64,000 nucleotides of DNA from Microbulbifer sp. Q7 (GCF_001639145.1 NZ_LROY01000002.1:1024501-1088500); one strand, 5' to 3'; counted from the first letter of the stretch, positions 37,255 to 46,569 are shown. A program made the numbers and translations. The notes: generated by a model not told the origin, from the letters alone.

Positions 37255-37770
37255 TCAGGAGGGCTCCGGCGCAGTCACTTTTTCGTAGAACCGGTATTCG
37301 CCATTGGCCTGGATAGCGTATACCACATACGGAGAAAAGTTTTTCCCGCGGTACATGCCAGGACTGCCCTGGGGCATCCCGGGTACCGCCAGGCCAATGC
37401 TGTTTGCGGGTGGATTGGCGAGGAATTTTCGTATCAGGCGCGCCGGCACATGCCCTTCAAATACGTACTGCCGATTCCACACCCCGGTATGGCAGCCCTG
37501 CATACTGGGATGAATGCCCCACTGCTGTTTTACCGCGGCGGTATCCAGGCCATTTTCGCTACTCACGGTGAACGCATTTTGCTCCAGATGGGTAATCCAA
37601 TCATTGCAACACAAGCATAACGGGGACTTGTAGACCACGATTTCGCTGTCCGCGCCCTGCTCCTGGCGGGTATCGGTTGTACTGCAGGCGGCCAGCGTAG
37701 CGACGATACAGAGCGAGGCTGCAATACGCCAGAATGTACAGGAGCCGTTTCGCTCAAAGAGTTTCAGCAT
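37255..37770 (-). CDS. DUF411 family lipoprotein (putative metal-binding)
   Basis: A small exported protein of about 171 residues. The N-terminus has a hydrophobic stretch ending in a lipobox-like LAAC (IAASLCIVATLAAC), so a lipoprotein anchored in the envelope is likely. The DUF411 core is VVYKSPLCLCCNDWITHLEQ, with a CLCC cluster, then GCHTGVWNRQYVFEGHVPA and GLAVPGMPQGSPGM. Family members are often found with copper-handling genes, and the CLCC, His and Met-rich stretches would suit copper, but this is inference. The start at ATG 37768-37770 overlaps the end of egtD; a second ATG at 37782 is possible. No ribosome site is obvious, so translation may depend on coupling to egtD. Confidence 0.85.
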   Translation of the reverse strand: MLKLFERNGSCTFWRIAASLCIVATLAACSTTDTRQEQGADSEIVVYKSPLCLCCNDWITHLEQNAFTVSSENGLDTAAVKQQWGIHPSMQGCHTGVWNRQYVFEGHVPARLIRKFLANPPANSIGLAVPGMPQGSPGMYRGKNFSPYVVYAIQANGEYRFYEKVTAPEPS

Positions 37771-38740
37771 AATAGATCGCATAGTGTTTTTTATTATCCG
37801 TCCAGAATTGCATTGGATTGAACCCGCTCTCCCGCAACAAAGCCTCCAGCCCCGCCCGGGTATACTTGTGGCTGTTTTCTGTATGAATGGTCTCGCCTTC
37901 CTCGAAGTCAAACGTCTGCCCAGCCACCTGTACTTTCTGGTCACACAGACTCACGAGATGCATCTCCACGCGTTGCCGATGCTGATGGTAGAAGGCGCGG
38001 TGTGCAAACGCCTCTGTGTCGAAATTTCCATCCAGCTCACTATTGATGCGTGACAACAGATTCTTGTTGAACTGTTCCGTGACGTGATCACTGTCGGCAT
38101 AAGCGCGCTCCAGCACCACCGAGTCCTTCACCAGGTCAACGCCAATCAACAGCCCATCACCGGTAGACAGGTAGCTGCGAAACTGCGCAAGCAGAGCCGC
38201 AGCCTGGTCGGGCGAAAAATTACCGATGGTCGATCCGGGAAAAAAGATCACTTTTCTGTGAGACGACGGAGGGATTTCCCCCCAGGGTTCCGCGCCGGTA
38301 AAGTCGCCCACCACCGGTGTGACCGTGAGATCGGGCAGCCGGGCCTGAATGCGTTGCTGTGCATTCAGCAGAATTTCCGGAGAGATATCGAGCGGGTAAA
38401 AGGCGTGGGGCGTAGCCATTGCCGTCAATAGTGGCTCTGCTTTTTCGCAATTCCCGGCACCCGGCTCCACAAGCACAGCAGATGGCCCTAGTAATGCCGC
38501 CATGCTGTCGAGGTTGGAGTGGAAAATATCCGCCTCGGTGCGTGTCAGGTAATAATCCTCCAGCTCACAAATCGCCTCGAACAGTTTTGAGCCGGCTTCG
38601 TCGTACAGGTATTTACACGGCAGGGTTTTCTGATTGCCCGACAGCCCCGCCAACACATCGGCCTGGAATGCCTTCAGGTGATTATTCTGAGATGCGCTAT
38701 GATCCCCACCCCTTCCCTTGATTGATGCCTGAACTGCCAT
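37754..38740 (-). CDS. egtD: L-histidine N-alpha-methyltransferase EgtD
   Basis: Trimethylates histidine to hercynine with S-adenosylmethionine, the first step of ergothioneine synthesis. About 328 residues. Family features are LPCKYLYDEAGSKLFEAIC, YYLTRTEADIF, LVEPGAGNCEKAEPLL and VIFFPGSTIGNFSPDQA, with YTRAGLEALLRESGF near the C-terminus. I place the start at ATG 38738-38740, with GGAGAAC upstream and five bases after the egtB stop; the longer frame upstream lies inside egtB and is rejected. Confidence 0.94.
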   Translation of the reverse strand: MAVQASIKGRGGDHSASQNNHLKAFQADVLAGLSGNQKTLPCKYLYDEAGSKLFEAICELEDYYLTRTEADIFHSNLDSMAALLGPSAVLVEPGAGNCEKAEPLLTAMATPHAFYPLDISPEILLNAQQRIQARLPDLTVTPVVGDFTGAEPWGEIPPSSHRKVIFFPGSTIGNFSPDQAAALLAQFRSYLSTGDGLLIGVDLVKDSVVLERAYADSDHVTEQFNKNLLSRINSELDGNFDTEAFAHRAFYHQHRQRVEMHLVSLCDQKVQVAGQTFDFEEGETIHTENSHKYTRAGLEALLRESGFNPMQFWTDNKKHYAIYYAETL

Positions 38741-38745
38741 GTTCA

Positions 38746-40179
38746 CTATAGTTCTCCTGCCAGTCGAATACCGGTGAATTGCCAAGCCTGGTGGGGGTAA
38801 AAGAAATTGCGATAGCTGATGCGAATATGATCGCGGGGCGTCACGCAGGAACCGCCACGCAAGATCATCTGGTTGCACATGAATTTTCCGTTGTATTCGC
38901 CTACGGCGTCCTTGCTCGCGCGGAATCCGGGATACGGAAGATACGCACTGGAGGTCCACTGCCACAGGTTACCGAGCAACTGGGCCTCACCGGCCCCCGC
39001 CTCCCATTCGGCAACAGGCTGAAATTGTTGTGACTCCAGCATGTTGGCATTATCTGCCGCATCCTTGTGGCAATGTAGCCACGCAGCAATCTCCCACTCA
39101 AACTCCGTAGGCAGACGCTGACCGGCCCAGCTGGCAAAGGCATCGGCCTCGTAGTAGTTCACGTGGCAGACAGGCGCGGACAAATCCAGTGGCTGTAAAC
39201 CGGCGAGGGTAAACTGGAACCATTCCCCATCCCGTTGCGTCCAGTAGATCGGTGCCCGGGTGCTCTCTTGCTGCACCCTGCTCCAGCCATCCGATAGCCA
39301 CAGGCGTGGCTCCTGGTAGCCACCATCCTGGAGAAACTCGAGATACTCACCGTTGGTAACGAGTCGCGATGACAGACGGAATGCCGGCTGGAATCGCTGA
39401 TGCGCCGGCCCCTCGTTATCAAAGCAGAAAATATCTCCATCGCTGCCCACGGTGTAGTTGTCTTCGGGCACCGTGAGCCATACCTGCGGTGGCGTTTCTT
39501 CAGTCTCGCCGTCTGCCTCAGCATACTCAAGGTAGGCGGGTAGCAGCGGGTTGATCGAAAACGCATGCTTGATATCGGTCAGCAGCAGCTCCTGATGTTG
39601 CTGCTCGTGGTTCAACCCCAGTATCAGCAGTTTTGCCTGCTCAGTGGACACTTCTTCCTCACAAAGCCACTGTTCAATGGCCCGATCAACACGACTGCGG
39701 TAAGCGAAAATTTCTTCGATAGATGGGCGCGATAACAGCCCGCGGTGCGGCCGCGAGAAGGGTTTTCCCAGAGAGTTGTAATAGGAGTTGAACAGGGTGT
39801 GATAGGCGGGGTGGAATGGCTGGTAATCCGGCAAAGAGGATTGCAGGATAAAAGTTTCAAAAAACCAGCTGGTGTGGGCCAGGTGCCACTTGCTGGGGCT
39901 TGCATCCGGCATCGACTGGAGCTGCATATCTTCTGCGCTGAGTGGGTCAGCGAGCGCCATTGTCTGGCTGCGCACGGCCTGATAGCGCCCCAGAAGCCCG
40001 GCGCGCTCATCGAGCGAAAGCTCGCGCTCCGGCTCAAGCCAGTAACTGTGCTCAGATTTTCCCGCCGCGCCGCTTTTTGCGGTTGCCCCCTCGGATACCC
40101 CCTGCTCTTCTCTTCTGTGTGACGAGATCGGCGAATCCGTGTCTGAAGTCAGAATCATTCTCTGGTCCGTCGACTGCAT
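38746..40179 (-). CDS. egtB: Ergothioneine sulfoxide synthase-type EgtB
   Basis: Non-heme iron enzyme that joins hercynine to a thiol (cysteine or gamma-glutamyl-cysteine) with oxygen to form the sulfoxide precursor of ergothioneine. It has 477 residues. The N-terminal DinB-like domain has WHLAHTSWFFETFIL and GLNHEQQHQELLLTDIKHAF, supplying the iron-binding His residues. The C-terminal FGE-sulfatase domain has RLPTEFEWEIAAW, NLWQWTSSAY and a LRGGSCVTPRDHIR ending. No egtA or egtC accompanies it, so a direct-cysteine route or an unlinked second set is possible. First gene of egtB-egtD-DUF411. Confidence 0.93.
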   Translation of the reverse strand: MQSTDQRMILTSDTDSPISSHRREEQGVSEGATAKSGAAGKSEHSYWLEPERELSLDERAGLLGRYQAVRSQTMALADPLSAEDMQLQSMPDASPSKWHLAHTSWFFETFILQSSLPDYQPFHPAYHTLFNSYYNSLGKPFSRPHRGLLSRPSIEEIFAYRSRVDRAIEQWLCEEEVSTEQAKLLILGLNHEQQHQELLLTDIKHAFSINPLLPAYLEYAEADGETEETPPQVWLTVPEDNYTVGSDGDIFCFDNEGPAHQRFQPAFRLSSRLVTNGEYLEFLQDGGYQEPRLWLSDGWSRVQQESTRAPIYWTQRDGEWFQFTLAGLQPLDLSAPVCHVNYYEADAFASWAGQRLPTEFEWEIAAWLHCHKDAADNANMLESQQFQPVAEWEAGAGEAQLLGNLWQWTSSAYLPYPGFRASKDAVGEYNGKFMCNQMILRGGSCVTPRDHIRISYRNFFYPHQAWQFTGIRLAGEL

Positions 40180-40282
40180 TGGCTGTTAATGATCATACAT
40201 GCATTGTGGTGCTTTCCCATGTATCTGCGCGGACTGTTGCGGAATCTGACGCCAACAATTTACCCCCACGCCGGTTTTCTGC

Positions 40283-40318
40283 GCATAAAAAAAGGGCCGG
40301 CAACTGCCGACCCTTTTC
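40283..40318 (-). terminator. Rho-independent terminator of the TonB receptor gene
   Basis: On the minus strand GGGTCGGCA pairs with TTGCCGGCCC around a short loop, flanked by AAAA before and TTTTTTT after, 23 bases past the stop of the receptor gene. Confidence 0.85.
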
Positions 40319-40340
40319 GGTTATCACACGCTGAATGTGA

Positions 40341-42950
40341 TCAGAAACGAACGGTGAAGTCCGCTCCGTACATGCGCGGCATGTAGCGCCAGGCGGGGCT
40401 GGCGCCGATCGCAGCGCCGGTACCACCGTACCCACCAGCGATTTCCTCATCGGTCACATTCTGCACCCAGAGGGCGGCAGAGTAACGGTCAGAGGCGCTG
40501 TTCCAGCCAGCACGCAGGTTCATCAGCTGGTAATCCGGGATAACACGCGCGGGATCACTGATGGAGCCAACGCGCTCGTCGGTCCAGTTGTAATCGCCAC
40601 GCAGCACCACGTCACCACCATCGGCCAGATCAAAGGTGTACTCGGCCATCAGGTTGAACTTGTTCTCCGGTGTGCCGACACGGGGCTGGCCAACACGGGA
40701 GTTTCGCTCAACGGTCTCACCAATGGATTCAATGATCTGATAACGGGTGTACTCGGTCTTCAGGTACGAATAGTTACCGGCGATGAACAGGCTATCGGTG
40801 GCAGCCCACTGCAGCTCCATCTCGGCGCCGTTGCCTTTTGCATCGGCGTTACGCAGGTAGTAATTCGGAATCGGATCGCCCACCAGATCCAGCTGCTGCA
40901 GGTTCTTGTAGTCATACGCGAATACAGACGCATTGAAACGTACGGCGTTGTCGAACAGGCTGCTCTTCATGCCGATTTCCAGGTTGGTCACACCCTCCTG
41001 GTCAAACGACGGGTCGATACCTTCGGCAACGGTAAAGCTGTTGAAACCACCCGCCTTGAAGCCGTCAGACAGGGAGATGAACGTCATTACGTCATCGTTC
41101 CAACGGTAATCCAGAACCACACGGCCGGACAGATCATTCCAGGTGTCATTCAGCTGCTCATTGAGGTCCGGGTTACCGCTGTTGTTAAACGCCAGGCCAA
41201 AACGCAGGGGGATTTGGGAGAGGTTGATGGTCAGGGGAACGAAACCGCCCATACCATCCGGTACGATTACCGGATTGCCACTATCGTCCATGACGTTAAT
41301 GTCCATGTCCGCAACCGGCAAGGTGTTCTGGTAGCTGCTGACGATGGAGAAGTCTTTCTCGTCCGCGGTGTAGCGTGCGCCCACCGTCAGGTCCAACTTG
41401 TCCGTCAGGCTCCAGGTGGCATCGCCATAAATTGCGGTAGAGCGGTAGTCGCCTTCGTTGAATACGGTTTCAGTCCAGGGCGTGTCAGCGGCAACAAAGG
41501 GCGCGACGCCCATGTAAATGGAGCCCAAAAGCTGCTGTCGCTGCAGCTGGTATGCAGTGGGCAGGCCAACACTGGTGAACAGCTGATCTTCAACGCCGCC
41601 CGGTGCCACGAACAGGTCGTACATGAACTGGGTGACGGCCGCACCTTCCTGACCGGAGTCCTTCAGAGCTTTACGGGCAGCCACCGCCAGCTCTTCCTGC
41701 TGGGTAGTGGGCATGGCGTCGAACACGTCTTGCGGGATACCCAGAAGGCCCATGGAATCAGACTGCAGTCCTTTGTAGACCGCAAAAGACTCAAGAGAGC
41801 CGCCGGTAAAGTAAGCTTCGGTGGTGTGCTCCAGCTGCTCGCGGGAGTAGGACGCACCCAGGGTCCACTTGAGGGTATCGGTGGCGCCGTTCAGGCGGAA
41901 TTCCTGACTGAACTGCGTCTGGTCATCCAGGTTGGCAGAACCGAACATGTAATCCGGGTTGGCGGTACCGTCTTCATCCTGCTGCAGGTGCGCTTCAAAG
42001 CCACGGTATGCGGTGATGGAGGTGAAGGTCACGTTATCGAAGTCGTGCACGATGGAAACAGAGGTGCCCCAGGAGTCGCGATCTTCGATGGTCGGAGTGT
42101 CCAGTGCGTAGTCACCGAACACGTCACTGCCGCCGTCGGCCGCCTGCAGGGAAGGCACAATCGAGCTACGCAGGGCACTGCCCTGGTCCATGATGCCATA
42201 CTCCGCGCGAACCAGAACTTCGGTATCCGGGGTCGGCTCCCACAGCAGCGAGGCGCGGTAGGTCTGGGTATCGATGTTGCCGACTTCGAAGTCGTTCGCC
42301 AGGTTATCGGCGAAGGAATCACGGCGATTAGTGGACGCAGTGAAGCGGCCATAAACGTTATCCGCGAACTGGCGGTTCAGCAGCAGGTCAGTGGACTGGC
42401 GACCGTAGTTACCTGCGGTGAAGTTCAATTCGGCGGTGTCGTCGGCCTGCGGCTTCTTGGAAATAATATGGATGGCGCCGCCGGTGGCGTTGCGGCCAAA
42501 CAGGGTTCCCTGCGGGCCCTTCAATACTTCCACGCGTTCGATATCGGCCAGCGGAATCTCGGCACCAGCGCCACGACCGGTGTACACACCGTCCACGTAC
42601 ACCGCTACCGCGGGGTCAGAACCCACGGTGAAATCGCCGGTTTCAATACCGCGCACACTGTACGTCGGCTGCAGCGGGGTATCATTGTTCATTTCCACGC
42701 CCGGGGTAAATTTACCCAGGTCGGTCAGGTTTTTGACACCCATGGCCTTCATGCTGTCGCCTGTAAAGGCAGAGATGGCAATCGGCACGTCCTGCAGATT
42801 TTCCGCACGTTTCTGTGCGGTTACCACAACCTCTTCAATCTCAGCCGCGGAAGCGGCGCCGCTGAGTGCAGTGGTTACCGCAATAGCGGCAGACAGGGTG
42901 GACAGGGTGAAGGCCCGGTTTTTACCGGACGGATCGGCGTTGTACATCAT
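40341..42950 (-). CDS. TonB-dependent receptor
   Basis: Outer-membrane active-transport barrel of 869 residues. Signal peptide (LSTLSAAIAVTTALSGAASA), TonB box (IEEVVVTAQKRAENLQDVPI), plug domain with YSVRGIETGDF, VYVDGVYTGRGAG and VEVLKGPQGTLFGRNATGGAIHI, then a long barrel ending in Phe (DFTVRF). The AQKRAENLQDVPI and GRNATGGAI pattern is the large, diverse group common in marine Proteobacteria and Sphingomonads, where substrates range from siderophores to sugars and aromatics, so I do not name one. The ATG at 42950 has a GAGGACG site; a second ATG follows directly. It is divergent from the penicillin acylase-family gene. Confidence 0.92.
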   Translation of the reverse strand: MMYNADPSGKNRAFTLSTLSAAIAVTTALSGAASAAEIEEVVVTAQKRAENLQDVPIAISAFTGDSMKAMGVKNLTDLGKFTPGVEMNNDTPLQPTYSVRGIETGDFTVGSDPAVAVYVDGVYTGRGAGAEIPLADIERVEVLKGPQGTLFGRNATGGAIHIISKKPQADDTAELNFTAGNYGRQSTDLLLNRQFADNVYGRFTASTNRRDSFADNLANDFEVGNIDTQTYRASLLWEPTPDTEVLVRAEYGIMDQGSALRSSIVPSLQAADGGSDVFGDYALDTPTIEDRDSWGTSVSIVHDFDNVTFTSITAYRGFEAHLQQDEDGTANPDYMFGSANLDDQTQFSQEFRLNGATDTLKWTLGASYSREQLEHTTEAYFTGGSLESFAVYKGLQSDSMGLLGIPQDVFDAMPTTQQEELAVAARKALKDSGQEGAAVTQFMYDLFVAPGGVEDQLFTSVGLPTAYQLQRQQLLGSIYMGVAPFVAADTPWTETVFNEGDYRSTAIYGDATWSLTDKLDLTVGARYTADEKDFSIVSSYQNTLPVADMDINVMDDSGNPVIVPDGMGGFVPLTINLSQIPLRFGLAFNNSGNPDLNEQLNDTWNDLSGRVVLDYRWNDDVMTFISLSDGFKAGGFNSFTVAEGIDPSFDQEGVTNLEIGMKSSLFDNAVRFNASVFAYDYKNLQQLDLVGDPIPNYYLRNADAKGNGAEMELQWAATDSLFIAGNYSYLKTEYTRYQIIESIGETVERNSRVGQPRVGTPENKFNLMAEYTFDLADGGDVVLRGDYNWTDERVGSISDPARVIPDYQLMNLRAGWNSASDRYSAALWVQNVTDEEIAGGYGGTGAAIGASPAWRYMPRMYGADFTVRF

Positions 42951-43282
42951 CGCGTCCTCGCGTTTTTAGTTATATGAAAAGCGTGATGGAAAAGAATCAT
43001 TATTGATAGTCAAGTTCGGCCATCTTACGGGGACGCGTGGCCCAAGAAAAGGTTGTCGTGACCTTTTTATTGTGACTGGTCAGTTTCGCTGGCCGCTAAT
43101 GTGAAGTAGTGCGCCATAATGGCACGACGATCATCCTAAACTAACGCTTTGTGACCGGATAAAGTCCTTCGGTAACCATTATCAGCCCCTTCAAGTTGGT
43201 ACACTGGTCGCCTGTGCCTGCCGGCCACCACGGGCGTGAAGTCCCAAAATAACAATCTCCCAATGCAGTTGAGAGCGCCTCG
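42951..43282. promoter_or_regulatory. Divergent promoter region, TonB receptor / penicillin acylase
   Basis: 332 bases between two divergent genes. On the minus strand TTGACT (near 43008-43013) is followed by AATAATGATTCTTTT. The run ATAATGAT matches eight consecutive bases of the Fur box, but only about 10 of 19 overall, so iron control is a weak guess. Nothing else recognisable. Confidence 0.35.
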
Positions 43283-45640
43283 ATGAACAACAGCACGCCC
43301 TGGCCTAAACGCGCCTTATACGGCTTTAGCGCCGTGATTGTCCTCTTATTACTAGTGATATTTGCCGTCTGGATATGGCTGCGCCAGAGCCTGCCCGTTT
43401 TGAGCGGTGAGCTCGCCACCGGTCAGCTCGAACGACCGGTAACGATCGAGCGCGACGCCCAGGGAATCGCCTTTATCCGCGCCGAATCCCGTACCGACTC
43501 CGCGTTTGCCCTCGGTTTCCTGCACGCTCAGGAACGCTTCTTCCAGATGGACCTGCTACGACGCAACTCGGCCGGCGAGCTAGCGGCATTGGTTGGCTCC
43601 GCGGCCCTGCCCCACGACCGGAGCGTGCGCCGCCATCAGTTCCGCACACGCGCGGAGCGCAATATTGCGGCGATGCCTGAGCACCACCGGAAGATTCTGG
43701 AACGCTATACGGACGGGGTGAATTATGGCCTGTCACAACTGGGCAGCGCCCCCTGGGAGTACGCTCTCCTCCGCCAGACTCCGCGCCCCTGGCAGCCGGC
43801 CGACAGTCTGCTCACCATCTTCAGCATGTACCTGACCCTGCAGAGCCACACCGGCGAATTTGAAGCAAGGGACAACGCACTGGCGGAATTGCTGCCCGGG
43901 GACCTGTATCAATTCTTTGCACCAAAGGGTGGCATGTGGGATGCACCGTTAATCGGCGATGCTCGTGGGCCACTATCACTGCCGCAAACCGATATTGCGG
44001 CGCTCGTTGACCCGCAGGAGCCGCTGGCCTACGGCAAGATGGAAAGCGAGGACATGATCTTCGGCAGCAACAACTGGGTGGTTGGTGGCGCCCTGACCGA
44101 ACACGGCGCGGCGATCGTGGCGGACGATATGCACCTGGCAATCACGGTGCCCAATATCTGGTTTCGAGCCGGCTGGAATGTCCCGGGCACAAACCATGAG
44201 ATGCGCGGCGCCACCTTGCCGGGCGGACCGATCATTGTTGCCGGCAGCAATGGCAAGCTCGCCTGGGGCTTCACCAATACCACCGCAGACTGGGGCGACC
44301 TGATTCCTCTGGAAGTGTCCGCCAACGGCGAACAATACCGCACGCCCGATGGCTGGACGCCATTTGAGGTGGAGCGCGAAGAGATTGCGATCAGCGGGCA
44401 GCCTGCAGAAATACTCGAGGTTCGCAAGACGATCTGGGGGCCGGTTATTGGCGAAAACCATTTAGGCAAGCCCCTCGCCTATCGCTGGGTCGCCCACGAT
44501 GCGCGCGGCGCAAACCTGAACATCATCAAACTGGAAACCACGGCAAACACACGGGCCGCGATGGATCTCGCCCCGGAATTCGGTATTCCCCACCAGAATT
44601 TTGTGCTGGGAGACAGTGAGGGCAATATCGGCTGGACCGTAGCCGGCCCCATCCCTCGCCGCATTGGGCTCGATGGCAGCCGCTCCGTGAGCTGGGCGGA
44701 TGGCACCGCTTACTGGGACGGCTACCTGCCTTTGGATCAGCACCCCAGCATTTACAACCCCCCGTCCCATCGTATCTGGACCGCCAACTCGCGCACCATG
44801 GATGGAGACTTCCTGCGTGTGATGGGCGATGGCGGCTATGCACTGGGCGCCCGCCAGCAACAAATTCGCGATGCGCTGTTTGCACGGCAACACTTCAGCG
44901 AACAGGATCTGCTGGACCTGCAGCTCGATGATCGCGCCATCTTCCTCGAGCGCTGGCAGGCGCAGCTGCAAGAATTACTGGGCAATAGCCAGGGCTATGA
45001 CGACGTCCGCGATCAGGTGGCCAACTGGGGTGGCCGTGCCAGTGCCGATTCCGTTGGTTATCGCATCGTACGCAATTTCCGCCTGCGCTTTATCGACCTC
45101 ACTATCGCGCCGGTGCTGACCTACATGCAGCGCCAGGACCCGGACTTCAAGTTCCGACGAGTCAATCGTCAGATCGAATACCCGGCCTGGGAAATGCTAG
45201 TGAACGAGCCTGCACATCTCCTCAATCCAGAATTCGAATCCTGGAGCGCGCTCAAGCTTGCCGCGCTGGATGCGGTGTTGGAGGACATGGCGAAAGGCGG
45301 CCAGCCCCTATCACAGCAAACATGGGGCGTACAAAACGCGGCAAAAATCCAGCACCCACTTGGCCGTGCGGTCGCTGCCGTGAACTGGTTTACCGCCATG
45401 CCCGCGGATCACCTCCCCGGGGATTCCCATATGCCCCGCTTCCAGTCGTCCACCAATGGTGCTTCCCAGCGCATGGTGGTGGCCCCCGGTCGGGAAGAGT
45501 ATGGAATTTTTCATATGGCGACGGGACAAAGCGCCCATCCGCTGTCGCCATTTTTCGGCAATGGCCACAGAGATTGGGTGGAGGGTAATCCCTCGCCGAT
45601 GAAAGAACAGGCCACCACCTACACGCTGACCTTGCGGTGA
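43283..45640 (+). CDS. Penicillin acylase family protein (Ntn hydrolase)
   Basis: Secreted or membrane-anchored amidohydrolase of 785 residues. One hydrophobic segment at the N-terminus (VLLLLVIFAVWIWLRQSLPVL) acts as signal or anchor. The alpha-chain motif is ALGFLHAQERFFQMDLLRR. The autocatalytic cleavage site is FGSNNWVVGG, with Ser262 becoming the N-terminal nucleophile of the beta chain; later ADDMHLAITVPNIW and VAGSNGKLAWGFTNT match the family. Members hydrolyse penicillin G, cephalosporins, acyl-homoserine lactones or other N-acyl compounds; quorum-signal acylase activity is a reasonable idea but not proven by sequence. Start ATG 43283 has GAGAG upstream. Confidence 0.92.
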   Translation: MNNSTPWPKRALYGFSAVIVLLLLVIFAVWIWLRQSLPVLSGELATGQLERPVTIERDAQGIAFIRAESRTDSAFALGFLHAQERFFQMDLLRRNSAGELAALVGSAALPHDRSVRRHQFRTRAERNIAAMPEHHRKILERYTDGVNYGLSQLGSAPWEYALLRQTPRPWQPADSLLTIFSMYLTLQSHTGEFEARDNALAELLPGDLYQFFAPKGGMWDAPLIGDARGPLSLPQTDIAALVDPQEPLAYGKMESEDMIFGSNNWVVGGALTEHGAAIVADDMHLAITVPNIWFRAGWNVPGTNHEMRGATLPGGPIIVAGSNGKLAWGFTNTTADWGDLIPLEVSANGEQYRTPDGWTPFEVEREEIAISGQPAEILEVRKTIWGPVIGENHLGKPLAYRWVAHDARGANLNIIKLETTANTRAAMDLAPEFGIPHQNFVLGDSEGNIGWTVAGPIPRRIGLDGSRSVSWADGTAYWDGYLPLDQHPSIYNPPSHRIWTANSRTMDGDFLRVMGDGGYALGARQQQIRDALFARQHFSEQDLLDLQLDDRAIFLERWQAQLQELLGNSQGYDDVRDQVANWGGRASADSVGYRIVRNFRLRFIDLTIAPVLTYMQRQDPDFKFRRVNRQIEYPAWEMLVNEPAHLLNPEFESWSALKLAALDAVLEDMAKGGQPLSQQTWGVQNAAKIQHPLGRAVAAVNWFTAMPADHLPGDSHMPRFQSSTNGASQRMVVAPGREEYGIFHMATGQSAHPLSPFFGNGHRDWVEGNPSPMKEQATTYTLTLR

Positions 45641-45671
45641 CCTGGACACTTGCGAATCAAATAGGTAATTG

Positions 45672-45705
45672 AAGAGCGCGCTCACTGGAGCGCGTTCTTA
45701 TTTGT
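45672..45705 (+). terminator. Rho-independent terminator after the acylase gene
   Basis: Hairpin with GCGCGCTC and GAGCGCGT arms around ACTG, followed by TCTTATTTG, about 35 bases after the stop. The T-run is broken, so efficiency may be moderate. Confidence 0.65.
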
Positions 45706-45831
45706 TGCGGACTCGTTCTGTGAGAAACTCGTTCTCTATTGCGCGTTCCGGTGCCGCGCTACCCGCCAACGGTGGCAGTTCATGCCCGAGTCACGAATTT
45801 GCTGCTTAAAAACCAGGATATTTTCGGTTTT

Positions 45832-45860
45832 TTAGATAGATTTGAGCGGTTATTTATAAT
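45832..45860 (+). promoter_or_regulatory. Candidate azoR promoter
   Basis: A perfect TATAAT (45855-45860) with a weak -35, TTAGAT, 17 bases upstream (45832-45837). A GATAGA...TCTATC inverted repeat flanks the -10 and could be an operator. The spot is about 70 bases before azoR. Confidence 0.4.
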
Positions 45861-45928
45861 TTTCTATCTGATTCATCAATGCTTCAATGAGCGCATCGGG
45901 TTAACCGCCGCTCATTGGAGACGCACAG

Positions 45929-46534
45929 ATGACCAATCACACCAGAAAACTTCTCAAAATTCAGACCAGCCTGTTCCAGAATGATGGGCAGTCCACCCAG
46001 CTGATCAATCAGTTTGCCGAGCGCTGGCTCACCGCCAACCCCGAGGGCGAGATCCTCACTCGTGACCTCGCCGCTAGCCCAATTCCCCACTTGGACCTCG
46101 CGCGTTTTCAAGCCTTTACCAGTGACCCCGCAGAACGCACACGAGAGCAGCAGGCCGTGGTCGATTTTTCAGACACGCTGATCGAAGAAATTAAAGCGGC
46201 TGACACACTGGTGCTCGGTATTCCGATGTACAACTTCACTGTGCCCTCCAGCCTGCACTCCTACTTTGATCATATTGCCCGGGCCGGTGTGACATTCCGA
46301 TATACCGAGAATGGCCCGCAGGGTTTGCTCACCGGAAAGCGCGCCACCGTCATAATTACCCGTGGTGGCTTGTACGGTGAGGACCATGCGCAAACCCGCT
46401 TCATCCGGCAGTTTCTCGGGTTTATCGGAATTGAAGAGGTGGAGTTTATCCACGCGGAAGGCCTGGCGATGGGGGGCAATTCCAGGGATACGGCACTGAA
46501 TGCGGCGCGGGAACAACTCTCTCAGCTCGCGTGA
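45929..46534 (+). CDS. azoR: FMN-dependent NADH-azoreductase AzoR
   Basis: Flavin quinone/azo reductase of the flavodoxin-like fold, cytoplasmic, 201 residues, the normal size. Features: KIQTSLFQNDGQSTQLINQF (FMN phosphate-binding loop), DTLVLGIPMYNFTVPSSLHSYFDHIARAG (P-x-YNF-x-PS-LK-type motif) and VIITRGGLYGED. The physiological role is thought to be quinone detoxification rather than azo dyes. The ATG at 45929 has TTGGAGACG upstream. It stands alone, with its own terminator. Confidence 0.93.
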   Translation: MTNHTRKLLKIQTSLFQNDGQSTQLINQFAERWLTANPEGEILTRDLAASPIPHLDLARFQAFTSDPAERTREQQAVVDFSDTLIEEIKAADTLVLGIPMYNFTVPSSLHSYFDHIARAGVTFRYTENGPQGLLTGKRATVIITRGGLYGEDHAQTRFIRQFLGFIGIEEVEFIHAEGLAMGGNSRDTALNAAREQLSQLA

Positions 46535-46569
46535 TGCCAGCCGTTTAAACGTTTAAGCCTGTAAGCTTG

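Noticed and set aside
41214..42977. 587-codon open frame opposite the TonB receptor gene
   Set aside because: Shadow of the receptor gene; the receptor has signal peptide, TonB box, plug and barrel, whereas the opposite frame has a Gly/Val/His-rich composition typical of an antisense reading.
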